Assembly: GCA_016793015.1 (NCBI GenBank) | Contig: JAEUJD010000073.1 | Coordinates: forward strand, 1-37,361 | Direction: 5' to 3' | Source: Phycisphaerales bacterium | GTDB lineage: Bacteria > Planctomycetota > Phycisphaerae > Phycisphaerales > UBA1924 | DNA length: 37,361 bases | Part shown: piece after piece, positions 1-7,175 of the stretch | Position numbering within the stretch: the stretch's first letter is position 1 | Layout of the letters: each line of letters begins with the position of its first letter | The notes under the pieces: model-generated | Database searches by the model: none | The model's input: only the letters and a program-made list of their open reading frames with translations | Told to the model about the DNA's origin: nothing | Translations under genes and position numbers: made by a program

Positions 1-2
1 CG

Positions 3-296
3 ATGGCGCGGCATTCCCCATCCAGTGTTCTCCCGGAAATCCTCGGAGACGACGAGCCGCCGTTGCAGCCAGTTCTGGAAAGGGCAGAGATTCGGCACGC
101 CAAAACCATGGTGTTTAGCGACGATGGATTGCAGACACTGTGGGCGATGGAGGCTGGTAACTTCCTGAGTCACTTCTACGACATCTGGTACCCCATCTCA
201 GATGATCTGTACGTTACGGATTCCTCCGGATCGTGGCTCATTCTTGTTTCGCACGACGGTGTGATTTATAAATACGAGAACACTGCTGTCAAATGA
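3..296 (+). CDS. Small hypothetical protein, 5' end uncertain
   Basis: An open frame of 97 codons starts with ATG two bases from the window edge, so the true start may lie outside the window. I recognise no family. The protein is acidic and rich in aromatic residues in its second half (several Trp and Tyr between residues 48 and 91), with no signal peptide and no membrane segment, so a small cytoplasmic protein is likely. The DNA from about 100 to 296 is visibly less GC-rich than the genes that follow, with A/T-ending codons such as TTT, TAT and AAA. This suggests a recently acquired or weakly selected gene. The next gene is convergent and ends about 70 bases away. Confidence 0.5.
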   Translation: MARHSPSSVLPEILGDDEPPLQPVLERAEIRHAKTMVFSDDGLQTLWAMEAGNFLSHFYDIWYPISDDLYVTDSSGSWLILVSHDGVIYKYENTAVK

Positions 297-369
297 CTAG
301 CAGTGGCGGATCGTCGCTGCTCAAGGTGTTCACGCCACGCAGCATGAAATGTGCTTTCTCGACGACTCA

Positions 370-1575
370 TCAGGGGCGCACATGTGATTTTCCGGGATTT
401 TGCAGAGCTCCGATGCTCTCCGCCACCGGCGTGCCGCACTCTGGGCACCGATCCGCCTTCAGATCAAGCAGGTTGTACTCGCACTTGATGCAGCGGGGCT
501 CGGCGAGTTCGAGCAGGAAGATCAGGCCGCAGCCGGTGCAGCGCGATGCGCCGACGTGAGCGTCGCACTTAGTTGCGCAGCGCGGGCAGGTGATGCGGAT
601 GTCTTTGATTTCCTTGATCGCGCCCGAATGCGTGACCAGCGCGCGGCGATTCGCGGCAAGGAAGATGACGATCGCGAGGAGGCCGCAGACGGAGATGATG
701 CAACTCGCGGCGAGCAGGCGTGCGGCGAAATCCTGCTCGAAGTCGGCTCCTTTGAATCCGATCGTGGTGATGTTGAGGTACGTCGCAAACGCGAACGAGG
801 CGAGCACCATCGCCATCGTGCCGAGGGCAACGTAGCGCTGGAAGCCCTTGAAATCGAGCGTGTTCAGAATGTTGCAGACGCCCACGGCGATGCCGACAAA
901 GAGAGCTTGCAGGAACCACATCGGCGGGTCGCTGAGTCTGTTCCAGATGCCCCAAAGGCCCATCGCGAGTGCCGCGAGCGAAGCGAGCACTCCCACCCAG
1001 CGCCACGGTGCGGTGTGCTTGCCAAGGCTGAACAGGCACGCCGAGATGATGATTCCGCACCAGAAGATGAGCCAGGCGCTGGCCCAGAACTGCGCCATGA
1101 TCTCAAAGCCGGTGATCCCCAAGGCCTCAACCCAGATTCCGAGAAAGCCCATCGCAAAGCAGAGTGCGGCAGAAAGCAGTGCGACTCCGCCCGCGAGCCG
1201 ATTGCCTGGCTTTCGGGCGAGCGCGAGTGCACCGAGTGCCGCGGCGGCGCAGATCACGTAGTGGCCCGCGGTGCCCGCGAAATACCACTCCCAGCGGCGA
1301 AAGCCGAAAAGCCCGACCCAGATCGCGATCAGAATGAGCAGGAATGCAGGTACAACCGCCACAAGCAGCGCGAGGCCGGCTGGTCGGGTTCGTTCGTGAT
1401 CGAGGCGTGAGGAGGCGGGGAGCGCGACGGCGATGGTGATTGCCGCGGCGAAGAGCGTGAGGGCGATGCGCCCCATGAAGTCGGTGGCGGGGACGAAGAT
1501 GGTGGCGACGCCGGCGAGCGCTGCGAGGGCGATGAGCGCGAGGATGGCGCGGAGGAGTTTGCGTTGGAGGGTCAT
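370..1575 (-). CDS. Polytopic membrane protein with C-terminal zinc ribbons
   Basis: The protein has 401 residues. From residue about 9 to 315 it is a run of roughly eight to ten hydrophobic helices rich in Ala, Leu and Ile. The last 75 residues are soluble and cysteine-rich: Cys330, Cys333, Cys346 and Cys349 can form one zinc ribbon, and Cys362, Cys365, Cys377 and Cys380 a second. The second follows the pattern CxxCxYxL...RCPECG, which is common in planctomycete proteins. The ATG at 1575 is supported by GGAG eight bases upstream. No catalytic motif is visible, so the function is unknown. A sensing or assembly role for the zinc tail would be speculation. Confidence 0.85.
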   Translation of the reverse strand: MTLQRKLLRAILALIALAALAGVATIFVPATDFMGRIALTLFAAAITIAVALPASSRLDHERTRPAGLALLVAVVPAFLLILIAIWVGLFGFRRWEWYFAGTAGHYVICAAAALGALALARKPGNRLAGGVALLSAALCFAMGFLGIWVEALGITGFEIMAQFWASAWLIFWCGIIISACLFSLGKHTAPWRWVGVLASLAALAMGLWGIWNRLSDPPMWFLQALFVGIAVGVCNILNTLDFKGFQRYVALGTMAMVLASFAFATYLNITTIGFKGADFEQDFAARLLAASCIISVCGLLAIVIFLAANRRALVTHSGAIKEIKDIRITCPRCATKCDAHVGASRCTGCGLIFLLELAEPRCIKCEYNLLDLKADRCPECGTPVAESIGALQNPGKSHVRP

Positions 1576-1622
1576 TCTGGTAACTCCGTGCGACGCATGA
1601 CAGGAAAAGAGCTAGGTTTTGA

Positions 1623-3137
1623 TCAACCCGCCATCTTCGGATGCTGCGTCGTCGCGTTCTTCGCGACATGATCCAGCGCCCGAATCGTCGCCCCCGCTTT
1701 GTCGAGCAGATCGCGGAGGTCTTCGGCGGCCTTCATGCTCTGCTGGAGCAGGGGTTCGCTCAGAGCCGCGGGCTTGCCATCCGGGCCGAACTTCACGCCG
1801 AGTTCTTTCGCGAGAGTCTCGGCGTTTTCGTTCAGGCGGAGCAGGTGCTCGCCCAGCCGCGTGGTGTATTCGTGGAAAGCCTGCGAGTCGGCACGCAGTT
1901 GATCGATTCGGCCTTCGACGATGTTCTCAATTTCCCGTGCCGCGTCCTTGCTCTTGCCGATCGTGTCCACCAACTCGTCGGTCTGCTTGAACAGCGCATC
2001 AATCTTGTCGGCGCCTTCGAGGATGGCCTTGTCCATTCCGCGGCGGGCGATATCGACCTGTTGCTCGAGCGTGCCGAACTCACCGGCCTTGGCGATCAGG
2101 CGCTGGTGGATGCGGGATGCATCTTCGACGACATCGGCGAGGCTCCTATTCGATGCGCTCTGGGTGTCGGCGATGTGTGCCACCGGCAGACCGGCCTCTG
2201 CGGCGTGGTGGGGGCCGAGCAGGTTGGCCGCGGCACGGCAGAGTTGCTCGAGGCGCTGCATCCCCGGGCCGCTGGCGACTTCGACTTCGAGGCGGGCGCG
2301 CCGGATGCGTTTGTCGAGTTCGCGGACATCGTGCTCGACCTGCTCGTGGAGCGGGGCGAGGCGGTCTTCCATGCCGCGAACCATGTCGTCGAGTTGGCGC
2401 TGGACTGCTGCCTCGCGCTCCAGGATCGCGGCTTCGCGGGCTGTCGCGTCGGCGTGTCGAGCCTGGGCGCGACGCTCGATCTCGGAGGCCTGCTCGACCA
2501 TCTCGTCGAGGCGATTCCGCACGATGCTTTCGACGGCGGCGGCGCGGGTTTCGATGGAGAGGAGTGCGTCAGTCTGAGCACGCTCGAGTTCGGCACGCTT
2601 TGCCTCGAAGAAGCGATCAAAATCAGAAGTGGATCGGGCGAGGTGTTCTTCCCGCTCGTTGATGCGGGCTATTGCACTTTGGACAGAGCGCTCGCAAGCG
2701 GCCTCGAACTCGACGCCTTGGGCGCGGACGAGTGCCGCGAGATTGTCCTTGATGAGCGATTCGAGGCGTGCCGGATCGCTGGTGAGCCGTGCGACGGAAT
2801 CGGCGATCTGCTCGGCGCGGTTGATTCGCTGTTCGAGAGAAGGGAGGACCTTGCCCGCGGCATCGAGCCGCAGCTGAAGATCGCGGGCGAGCGACTGGAC
2901 CGTCTCGCGGAGGGTACGGACTTCGGTGCTGGTGACTTCGAGCGTGCGTCCGTGGCCGCTGGCTTCGCGGATGAGCTGCTGAAGCGTGAGCGAATATTCC
3001 TCGAAGGTGCGTCGATCGACCACGCGGGGGGAAACGAAGACATCGGAGAGCGTCTTTTCCGGTCCCGGCAGCGTCCGCGCGGTCGTCCCTGTGTGCGACG
3101 GCGGGGAAGCAAACGGGCTGTTGTTTGGCGCAGGCAT
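1623..3137 (-). CDS. Large coiled-coil protein, function unknown
   Basis: The frame is open back to 3536, but the upstream part overlaps the divergent gene starting at 3279. The ATG at 3137, giving 504 residues, is therefore preferred, although no clear Shine-Dalgarno precedes it. The first 30 residues are rich in Pro, Ser and Thr. From about residue 55 to the end the protein is almost entirely charged heptad-like sequence (Glu, Arg, Ala, Leu, Gln), predicting a long coiled coil with short breaks. There is no signal peptide or membrane helix. Such proteins are often structural or cytoskeletal, but no family is recognised here. It shares a divergent 141-base spacer with the pseudouridine-synthase-like gene. 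Confidence 0.8.
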   Translation of the reverse strand: MPAPNNSPFASPPSHTGTTARTLPGPEKTLSDVFVSPRVVDRRTFEEYSLTLQQLIREASGHGRTLEVTSTEVRTLRETVQSLARDLQLRLDAAGKVLPSLEQRINRAEQIADSVARLTSDPARLESLIKDNLAALVRAQGVEFEAACERSVQSAIARINEREEHLARSTSDFDRFFEAKRAELERAQTDALLSIETRAAAVESIVRNRLDEMVEQASEIERRAQARHADATAREAAILEREAAVQRQLDDMVRGMEDRLAPLHEQVEHDVRELDKRIRRARLEVEVASGPGMQRLEQLCRAAANLLGPHHAAEAGLPVAHIADTQSASNRSLADVVEDASRIHQRLIAKAGEFGTLEQQVDIARRGMDKAILEGADKIDALFKQTDELVDTIGKSKDAAREIENIVEGRIDQLRADSQAFHEYTTRLGEHLLRLNENAETLAKELGVKFGPDGKPAALSEPLLQQSMKAAEDLRDLLDKAGATIRALDHVAKNATTQHPKMAG

Positions 3138-3278
3138 GGACAACCACTCGATCGGCAATGCGTGCGCGTTCTCTGGTGTTTTTCGGACGTGAAACAGGCA
3201 GCGATTGCCGCGGGTCCGAGGGCCGGGCCAAAGCACCACGAAAAGGGGCGTGCAGCCCCGGCTCTCTACACTGCGTGT

Positions 3279-4469
3279 ATGAGTGCCGGCCGATCGAAAA
3301 CAGACAGGGACGATGACAAGGGCAACGGGGGCAAAGTCCGCCTCCAGCGGGTGCTGGCCGAGGCCGGAGTCGCGGCACGCAAGCAATGCGAGCGGCTGAT
3401 CGAAACCGGGCATGTCGAGGTGAACGGCGAGCGAGTCGAAAAGCTGCCGGTCTTTGTCGATCCCAAGGTGGACGACATCCGGGTGGATGGAAAGCGGATC
3501 AAGCCGACGACGCGCCACGTCTATCTGATGTGGCACAAGCCGGCGCGGGTCTTGGCGACACCACCGATTGATGAACTCGAGACGAGGCCGAGCGTTTCAG
3601 ACTACGTGGATCACCCGACCGCCCCCCGGCTGTTCCCGGTGGGGACCCTCGGGTTTGAAGCGTCGGGCCTGATGCTCTTGACGAGCAACACGAAGGCGGC
3701 GACCCTGCTTTCGCATCCAAGATCAAAGGTGGAGCGGATTTACAGCGCGCGGGTGAAGGGGACTGTGACCGGCACGGCGCGTTCCAAATTGAACAAGGGT
3801 GTCCAGGTCCTGATGCCGGAGCGGGGACGCGAAGGGCCCGATGGGTCGTTCGGCCGCGGGAAAAAGCCGGAGGCTCCCGCCAAGCCGAAGCACAAAGGCA
3901 TGGATCGCGGGTTTGATCGCAAGGAGCGTGAAAAGGATCGGCCCAAGATGAGGCGGGTCCGGCTGGAGATTCGCTCGCTCGACCCGGTGAAGCGAGGGGG
4001 TCCTGTTGCCCCGGAAGATTCGATGGTGGGGAACTCGAGCATCGAGATCCTGACGACGGAGCCGCGCGACGAGTATGTGGCCCAGGCGCTGCATCTGGTG
4101 GGGCACCCGGTTCGGAAGTTATCGAGACAGACGATCGGGCCGCTGACACTGCGCGAGGTTGGACCGGGAGCCTGGCGCGAGCTTGATCGAGACGAGATGA
4201 AGGCATTGCGGGCGTTCCTCGATGGGCTTGCCGCGTCGAGCGGCGGGGGCCGCGTGAATCCTCGTTCGACGGCAACCGGCAAGAGCGGGGGCGGTTTGGG
4301 CGCGTCACGCGGGCCGGGAAAACGCAAGCCCCGGGTGGTTGGCGGGCGTCCGAGCGAAGGAATCCCGAAGGGCGCTGCGAACGAGGCACCGGCAAAATCC
4401 GAGCAACAATTGGACAAGTTCTCGGAGGATCGGGAACCGGATTTCGATCCGGGCGAGTTTGAGGATTGA
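3279..4469 (+). CDS. RsuA/RluB-type pseudouridine synthase homologue, probably inactive
   Basis: This 396-residue protein has an N-terminal S4 RNA-binding domain (about 19-65, with the typical RLQRVLAEAGVA start) followed by an RsuA/RluB/RluE-type fold. The motif normally written GRLDxxTxGL, whose Asp is the catalytic nucleophile of this family, reads GTLGFEASGL at residues 122-131, so both Arg and Asp are missing. The later RNA-contact motif that usually contains NRQVRRM is replaced by PRDEYVAQAL. A basic insert lies at about 178-225, and the last 75 residues are a low-complexity Gly/Lys/Pro tail. The start at 3279 precedes the S4 domain; upstream codons overlap the divergent gene. The S4 domain suggests it still binds rRNA. 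BrkB follows after 13 bases. Confidence 0.88.
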   Translation: MSAGRSKTDRDDDKGNGGKVRLQRVLAEAGVAARKQCERLIETGHVEVNGERVEKLPVFVDPKVDDIRVDGKRIKPTTRHVYLMWHKPARVLATPPIDELETRPSVSDYVDHPTAPRLFPVGTLGFEASGLMLLTSNTKAATLLSHPRSKVERIYSARVKGTVTGTARSKLNKGVQVLMPERGREGPDGSFGRGKKPEAPAKPKHKGMDRGFDRKEREKDRPKMRRVRLEIRSLDPVKRGGPVAPEDSMVGNSSIEILTTEPRDEYVAQALHLVGHPVRKLSRQTIGPLTLREVGPGAWRELDRDEMKALRAFLDGLAASSGGGRVNPRSTATGKSGGGLGASRGPGKRKPRVVGGRPSEGIPKGAANEAPAKSEQQLDKFSEDREPDFDPGEFED

Positions 4470-4482
4470 AGAACAGGACTGA

Positions 4483-6231
4483 ATGACCCAAGCCAACGGC
4501 AACAACGGGAACTCGTGGCAGAAGCCGCCGAAGTCGATTCGGCGGCACTGGGTCTTGGACTATGTGATCAGCACGATCGGCTGGCCGTCGGATGAGGATG
4601 ATCGGCCGGACCTGACGGCGATCCAGGCGTTGAATCTGCCGCCCGGGACCAAGCCGAGCACGCTGCATTTGTTGGGTGTGTCCGTTTCTGGTTTTTACAA
4701 GGCGCAGATGCCCCTGATGGCGGCGGCGCTGGCGTATCGCACGATTTTCGGGCTGGTGCCTCTGCTGATCATTTTCCTATCGGTGCTGGGCGCGATCGCG
4801 CAGGAGCGCGACATCAAGTGGGCGGTCGATAACGCACTCAAGTACACCGGGCTGGGCGAGGTGTTCCAGATTCACGATGCGGAGATGCATGACAACGGGT
4901 TGCCCCCCAGCCCCTCGAGCCCTCCCAACTCGGACGCGCCCACGCAGGTTGCGGGCGATGCAAAGCCGCACGCTCCGGTGGAGAATCCCAGCGGGGTGCT
5001 GTCAGCGCCGGGTGCGGAATCCAGCAAGCCGGTTGTGCCGAGGGAATGGCTGGATGACTGGATCAAATCGCTTTCGAGCGGCGTGAAGTCGATCAGTTTC
5101 ACAGGCGTTGGTCTCGCGGCCATGCTGCTGCTGGTGTATGCGGCGGTTTCGATGGTGGTGGAGGTCGAGTACGCGTTCAACAGGATTTATGAAGCACAAG
5201 CGGGCAAGAGCTGGGCCCGGCGCATCATGCAATACTGGACGCTGATGACGCTGGGCGCGGTGTTCTTGCTCGCGACCTTTTACATCGGCAATCTGATCAA
5301 CAGCAAGATGCAGGCGTTCATCACGAGCAATGTGCAGGGGCAGGTTGCGACGTTCCTGCTGCTGATGCTCGGCAACGTGATCCAGATTTCAATTACGGGG
5401 ATCATCCTGCTCGTGGTGTACTTCACGGTGCCGAACGCGCGGGTGCGGATGATTCCGGCGGCGGCGGGGGCGTTCTTTGCGGCGATCAGCTGGGAAATTC
5501 TGAAATACGCGTTCCGCGAATATGTCCGGTTTGCGATGCAACCGACGAGTTCGTATTCGCGGTTCTACGGGTCGCTCGCGTTGCTGCCCCTGTTCCTGTT
5601 CTGGATCTACTGCACGTGGCTGATCGTGCTGTTCGGGTTGCAGATCGCGCGGTCGATTCAGTTGTTCTCGAGGCTGCGGTCGCTCGGGCCGAACCTGTTT
5701 GCGCTTGCCGCGGCACGGGGGCCGCAGGAACCTGCGATCATCGACTCGGGCGTGATCGTGCCGATTATGATCGGGGTGGCGAAGAATTTTGATGTCGGCA
5801 AGCCGTCGTCGGCCTCGACGCTGAAGAACGATGTGCACCTGAATGAATCGGTGCTGGCGGAAGTGCTGAGGCAACTGGCGCGGGTGGGGTTGCTTTTGCC
5901 GGTGCAGGTGCAGTCGCCTGAACGACGCGGAGCAATCTTGCTTCCGAGTTCGGTCTCGCATGACGAAGATTTCTTTACGCTGGCGAGGTCGCCATCGCAG
6001 ATTCCGGTTGAGCAGTTGCTCACGCTCGGGTATTCACTGAGCGACGGAGTGAATGCGCTGGGTCCGGATTCGGAAAAGGCTCTGCCGCCCGCGCTGGCGA
6101 GATTGCGAATCGCTCAGAAAGATGCGGCCAAGGGAATGACCTTGGCGGATCTGCTGGTGCCAGGCGCACCAACGTCGCCGGCGCCCGCGATTGCGGTTCC
6201 CCCTGAGATCACTGGAGTTGCACCGGCATGA
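4483..6231 (+). CDS. YihY/BrkB family inner-membrane protein
   Basis: The protein has 582 residues. The YihY/BrkB core (once misannotated as RNase BN) spans about 65-395: a first membrane segment near 78-105, then 205-228, 252-272, 287-316, 323-343 and 361-388. The signature YGSLALLPLFLFWIY begins at residue 362. A loop of about 95 residues rich in Pro and Ser (about 110-200) separates the first two helices and is longer than usual. A cytoplasmic tail after residue 400 resembles the winged-helix tail seen in some family members and ends in Pro/Ala low complexity. The family's substrate is unsettled. The stop overlaps the next start by four bases (ATGA), showing translational coupling. Confidence 0.92.
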   Translation: MTQANGNNGNSWQKPPKSIRRHWVLDYVISTIGWPSDEDDRPDLTAIQALNLPPGTKPSTLHLLGVSVSGFYKAQMPLMAAALAYRTIFGLVPLLIIFLSVLGAIAQERDIKWAVDNALKYTGLGEVFQIHDAEMHDNGLPPSPSSPPNSDAPTQVAGDAKPHAPVENPSGVLSAPGAESSKPVVPREWLDDWIKSLSSGVKSISFTGVGLAAMLLLVYAAVSMVVEVEYAFNRIYEAQAGKSWARRIMQYWTLMTLGAVFLLATFYIGNLINSKMQAFITSNVQGQVATFLLLMLGNVIQISITGIILLVVYFTVPNARVRMIPAAAGAFFAAISWEILKYAFREYVRFAMQPTSSYSRFYGSLALLPLFLFWIYCTWLIVLFGLQIARSIQLFSRLRSLGPNLFALAAARGPQEPAIIDSGVIVPIMIGVAKNFDVGKPSSASTLKNDVHLNESVLAEVLRQLARVGLLLPVQVQSPERRGAILLPSSVSHDEDFFTLARSPSQIPVEQLLTLGYSLSDGVNALGPDSEKALPPALARLRIAQKDAAKGMTLADLLVPGAPTSPAPAIAVPPEITGVAPA

Positions 6232-6485
6232 ATCGATCTTTCGGTATTCGGCGGCTCGGTTGGACTCTCGGCCCGGCGGTCGCGGTACTCGCGATCGGCT
6301 GTGCTTCGGGCTGTTACGAGCGGGTGGTCCGTGCCGAGGGCCTTGGCGCTCAGGGAATCGCGGTGCAGAAGCCCTACCGCAGCGAAACCAAGCTGGATCA
6401 CGCAATCGACAGCGGGTTCGGGTCGCCTTCGTCTTCTTCGGGCAGTTCTGTGTCCACGCCCACGGCGCCAAGGGCTCCACGCTAG
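6228..6485 (+). CDS. Small putative lipoprotein
   Basis: The 85-residue product starts in the ATGA overlap with the BrkB-like gene. It has a basic N-terminus, a hydrophobic stretch (about 11-24) and cysteines at 25 and 29, either of which could be the lipidated residue; neither fits the lipobox perfectly. The remainder is short, with a serine- and proline-rich end, and has no recognisable domain. It is probably an anchored envelope peptide made together with the membrane protein before it. The family is unknown. Confidence 0.7.
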   Translation: MNRSFGIRRLGWTLGPAVAVLAIGCASGCYERVVRAEGLGAQGIAVQKPYRSETKLDHAIDSGFGSPSSSSGSSVSTPTAPRAPR

Positions 6486-6530
6486 AACTTTGCGGGGGCC
6501 GCCCGCTACGATGGCCCGAGGTACCGACGT

Positions 6531-7097
6531 ATGGGAATTGAATCCGCACTTCCGAATGACTGGGTCCTGACCACGCAGTTCAAGCGTGTGATCAATTGGG
6601 CCAGGCGAAACAGCATGTGGCCGATGCCGTTCGCGACGGCCTGCTGCGGCATCGAATTGATGGCCACGGCCTCGAGCCGGTACGACGTCGCCCGATTCGG
6701 GATGGAGCGGATGGGCTTTTCCCCTCGTCAGGCCGACCTGATGATCGTCGCCGGGCGGGTGGGTGTGAAGATGCTGCCCGTGCTCCAGCGGATCTACATG
6801 CAGATGACCGAGCCCAAGTGGGTGATCAGCATGGGCGCATGCGCCTCGACCGGGGGCGTGTTCGACACCTACGCAACGGTGCAGGGGTGCGATCAGTTCA
6901 TTCCCGTTGATGTGTACGTGCCGGGTTGCCCGCCCCGCCCGGAACAGTTGCTCGAAGGAATCATGGCGATCCAGCGCCATATCGATCAGGAGGGAATGCC
7001 CCCGATCGACGGCAGCGGCCGGCGCGCCGGTCTCGGGATCATGGTTCAGCCGAATCAGACGCTCCGGCGTCAGCCGGTTGGGCTGACAATCTCATAG
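6531..7097 (+). CDS. nuoB: NADH-quinone oxidoreductase subunit B (NuoB)
   Basis: NuoB is the 20 kDa peripheral-arm subunit of respiratory complex I. It carries iron-sulfur cluster N2, which passes electrons to quinone. This 188-residue protein has all four expected cluster ligands: the adjacent Cys38 and Cys39 in TACCGIE, Cys104 in MGAC, and Cys133 in the PGCPPRPE motif. Its length is normal for the family. GAGG lies about nine bases before the ATG. No other nuo gene is in the window: a lipoprotein precedes it and a transglutaminase-like gene follows. The complex I genes are therefore split in this genome, or this is a lone copy. Confidence 0.97.
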   Translation: MGIESALPNDWVLTTQFKRVINWARRNSMWPMPFATACCGIELMATASSRYDVARFGMERMGFSPRQADLMIVAGRVGVKMLPVLQRIYMQMTEPKWVISMGACASTGGVFDTYATVQGCDQFIPVDVYVPGCPPRPEQLLEGIMAIQRHIDQEGMPPIDGSGRRAGLGIMVQPNQTLRRQPVGLTIS

Positions 7098-7121
7098 ACG
7101 GCGGGAATCGGTACGGGCAGT

Positions 7122-7130
7122 TGTTATATT
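7122..7130 (+). promoter_or_regulatory. Candidate extended -10 promoter before the transglutaminase-like gene
   Basis: The sequence TGTTATATT combines the TGn extension (7122-7124) with a -10 hexamer TATATT (7125-7130) matching five of six consensus bases. It lies in the 78-base spacer between nuoB and the next gene. No good -35 element is visible, which extended -10 promoters tolerate. Transcription would start near 7137, leaving a leader of about 40 bases. Confidence 0.45.
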
Positions 7131-7175
7131 GAGAGCAGTTCGTTCCGGGAGCCCGCACGACGCGGAGTTGTTGTT

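Noticed and set aside
3267..3272. TACACT as a -10 box giving a leaderless transcript for the S4 protein
   Set aside because: Only four of six bases match, and the -35 position reads AGGGGC. The evidence is too weak to list as a feature.
1641..3278. In-frame N-terminal extension of the pseudouridine-synthase-like gene (open to 1641)
   Set aside because: It lies antisense to the coiled-coil gene and has no S4 or other domain. The protein family starts just after 3279.
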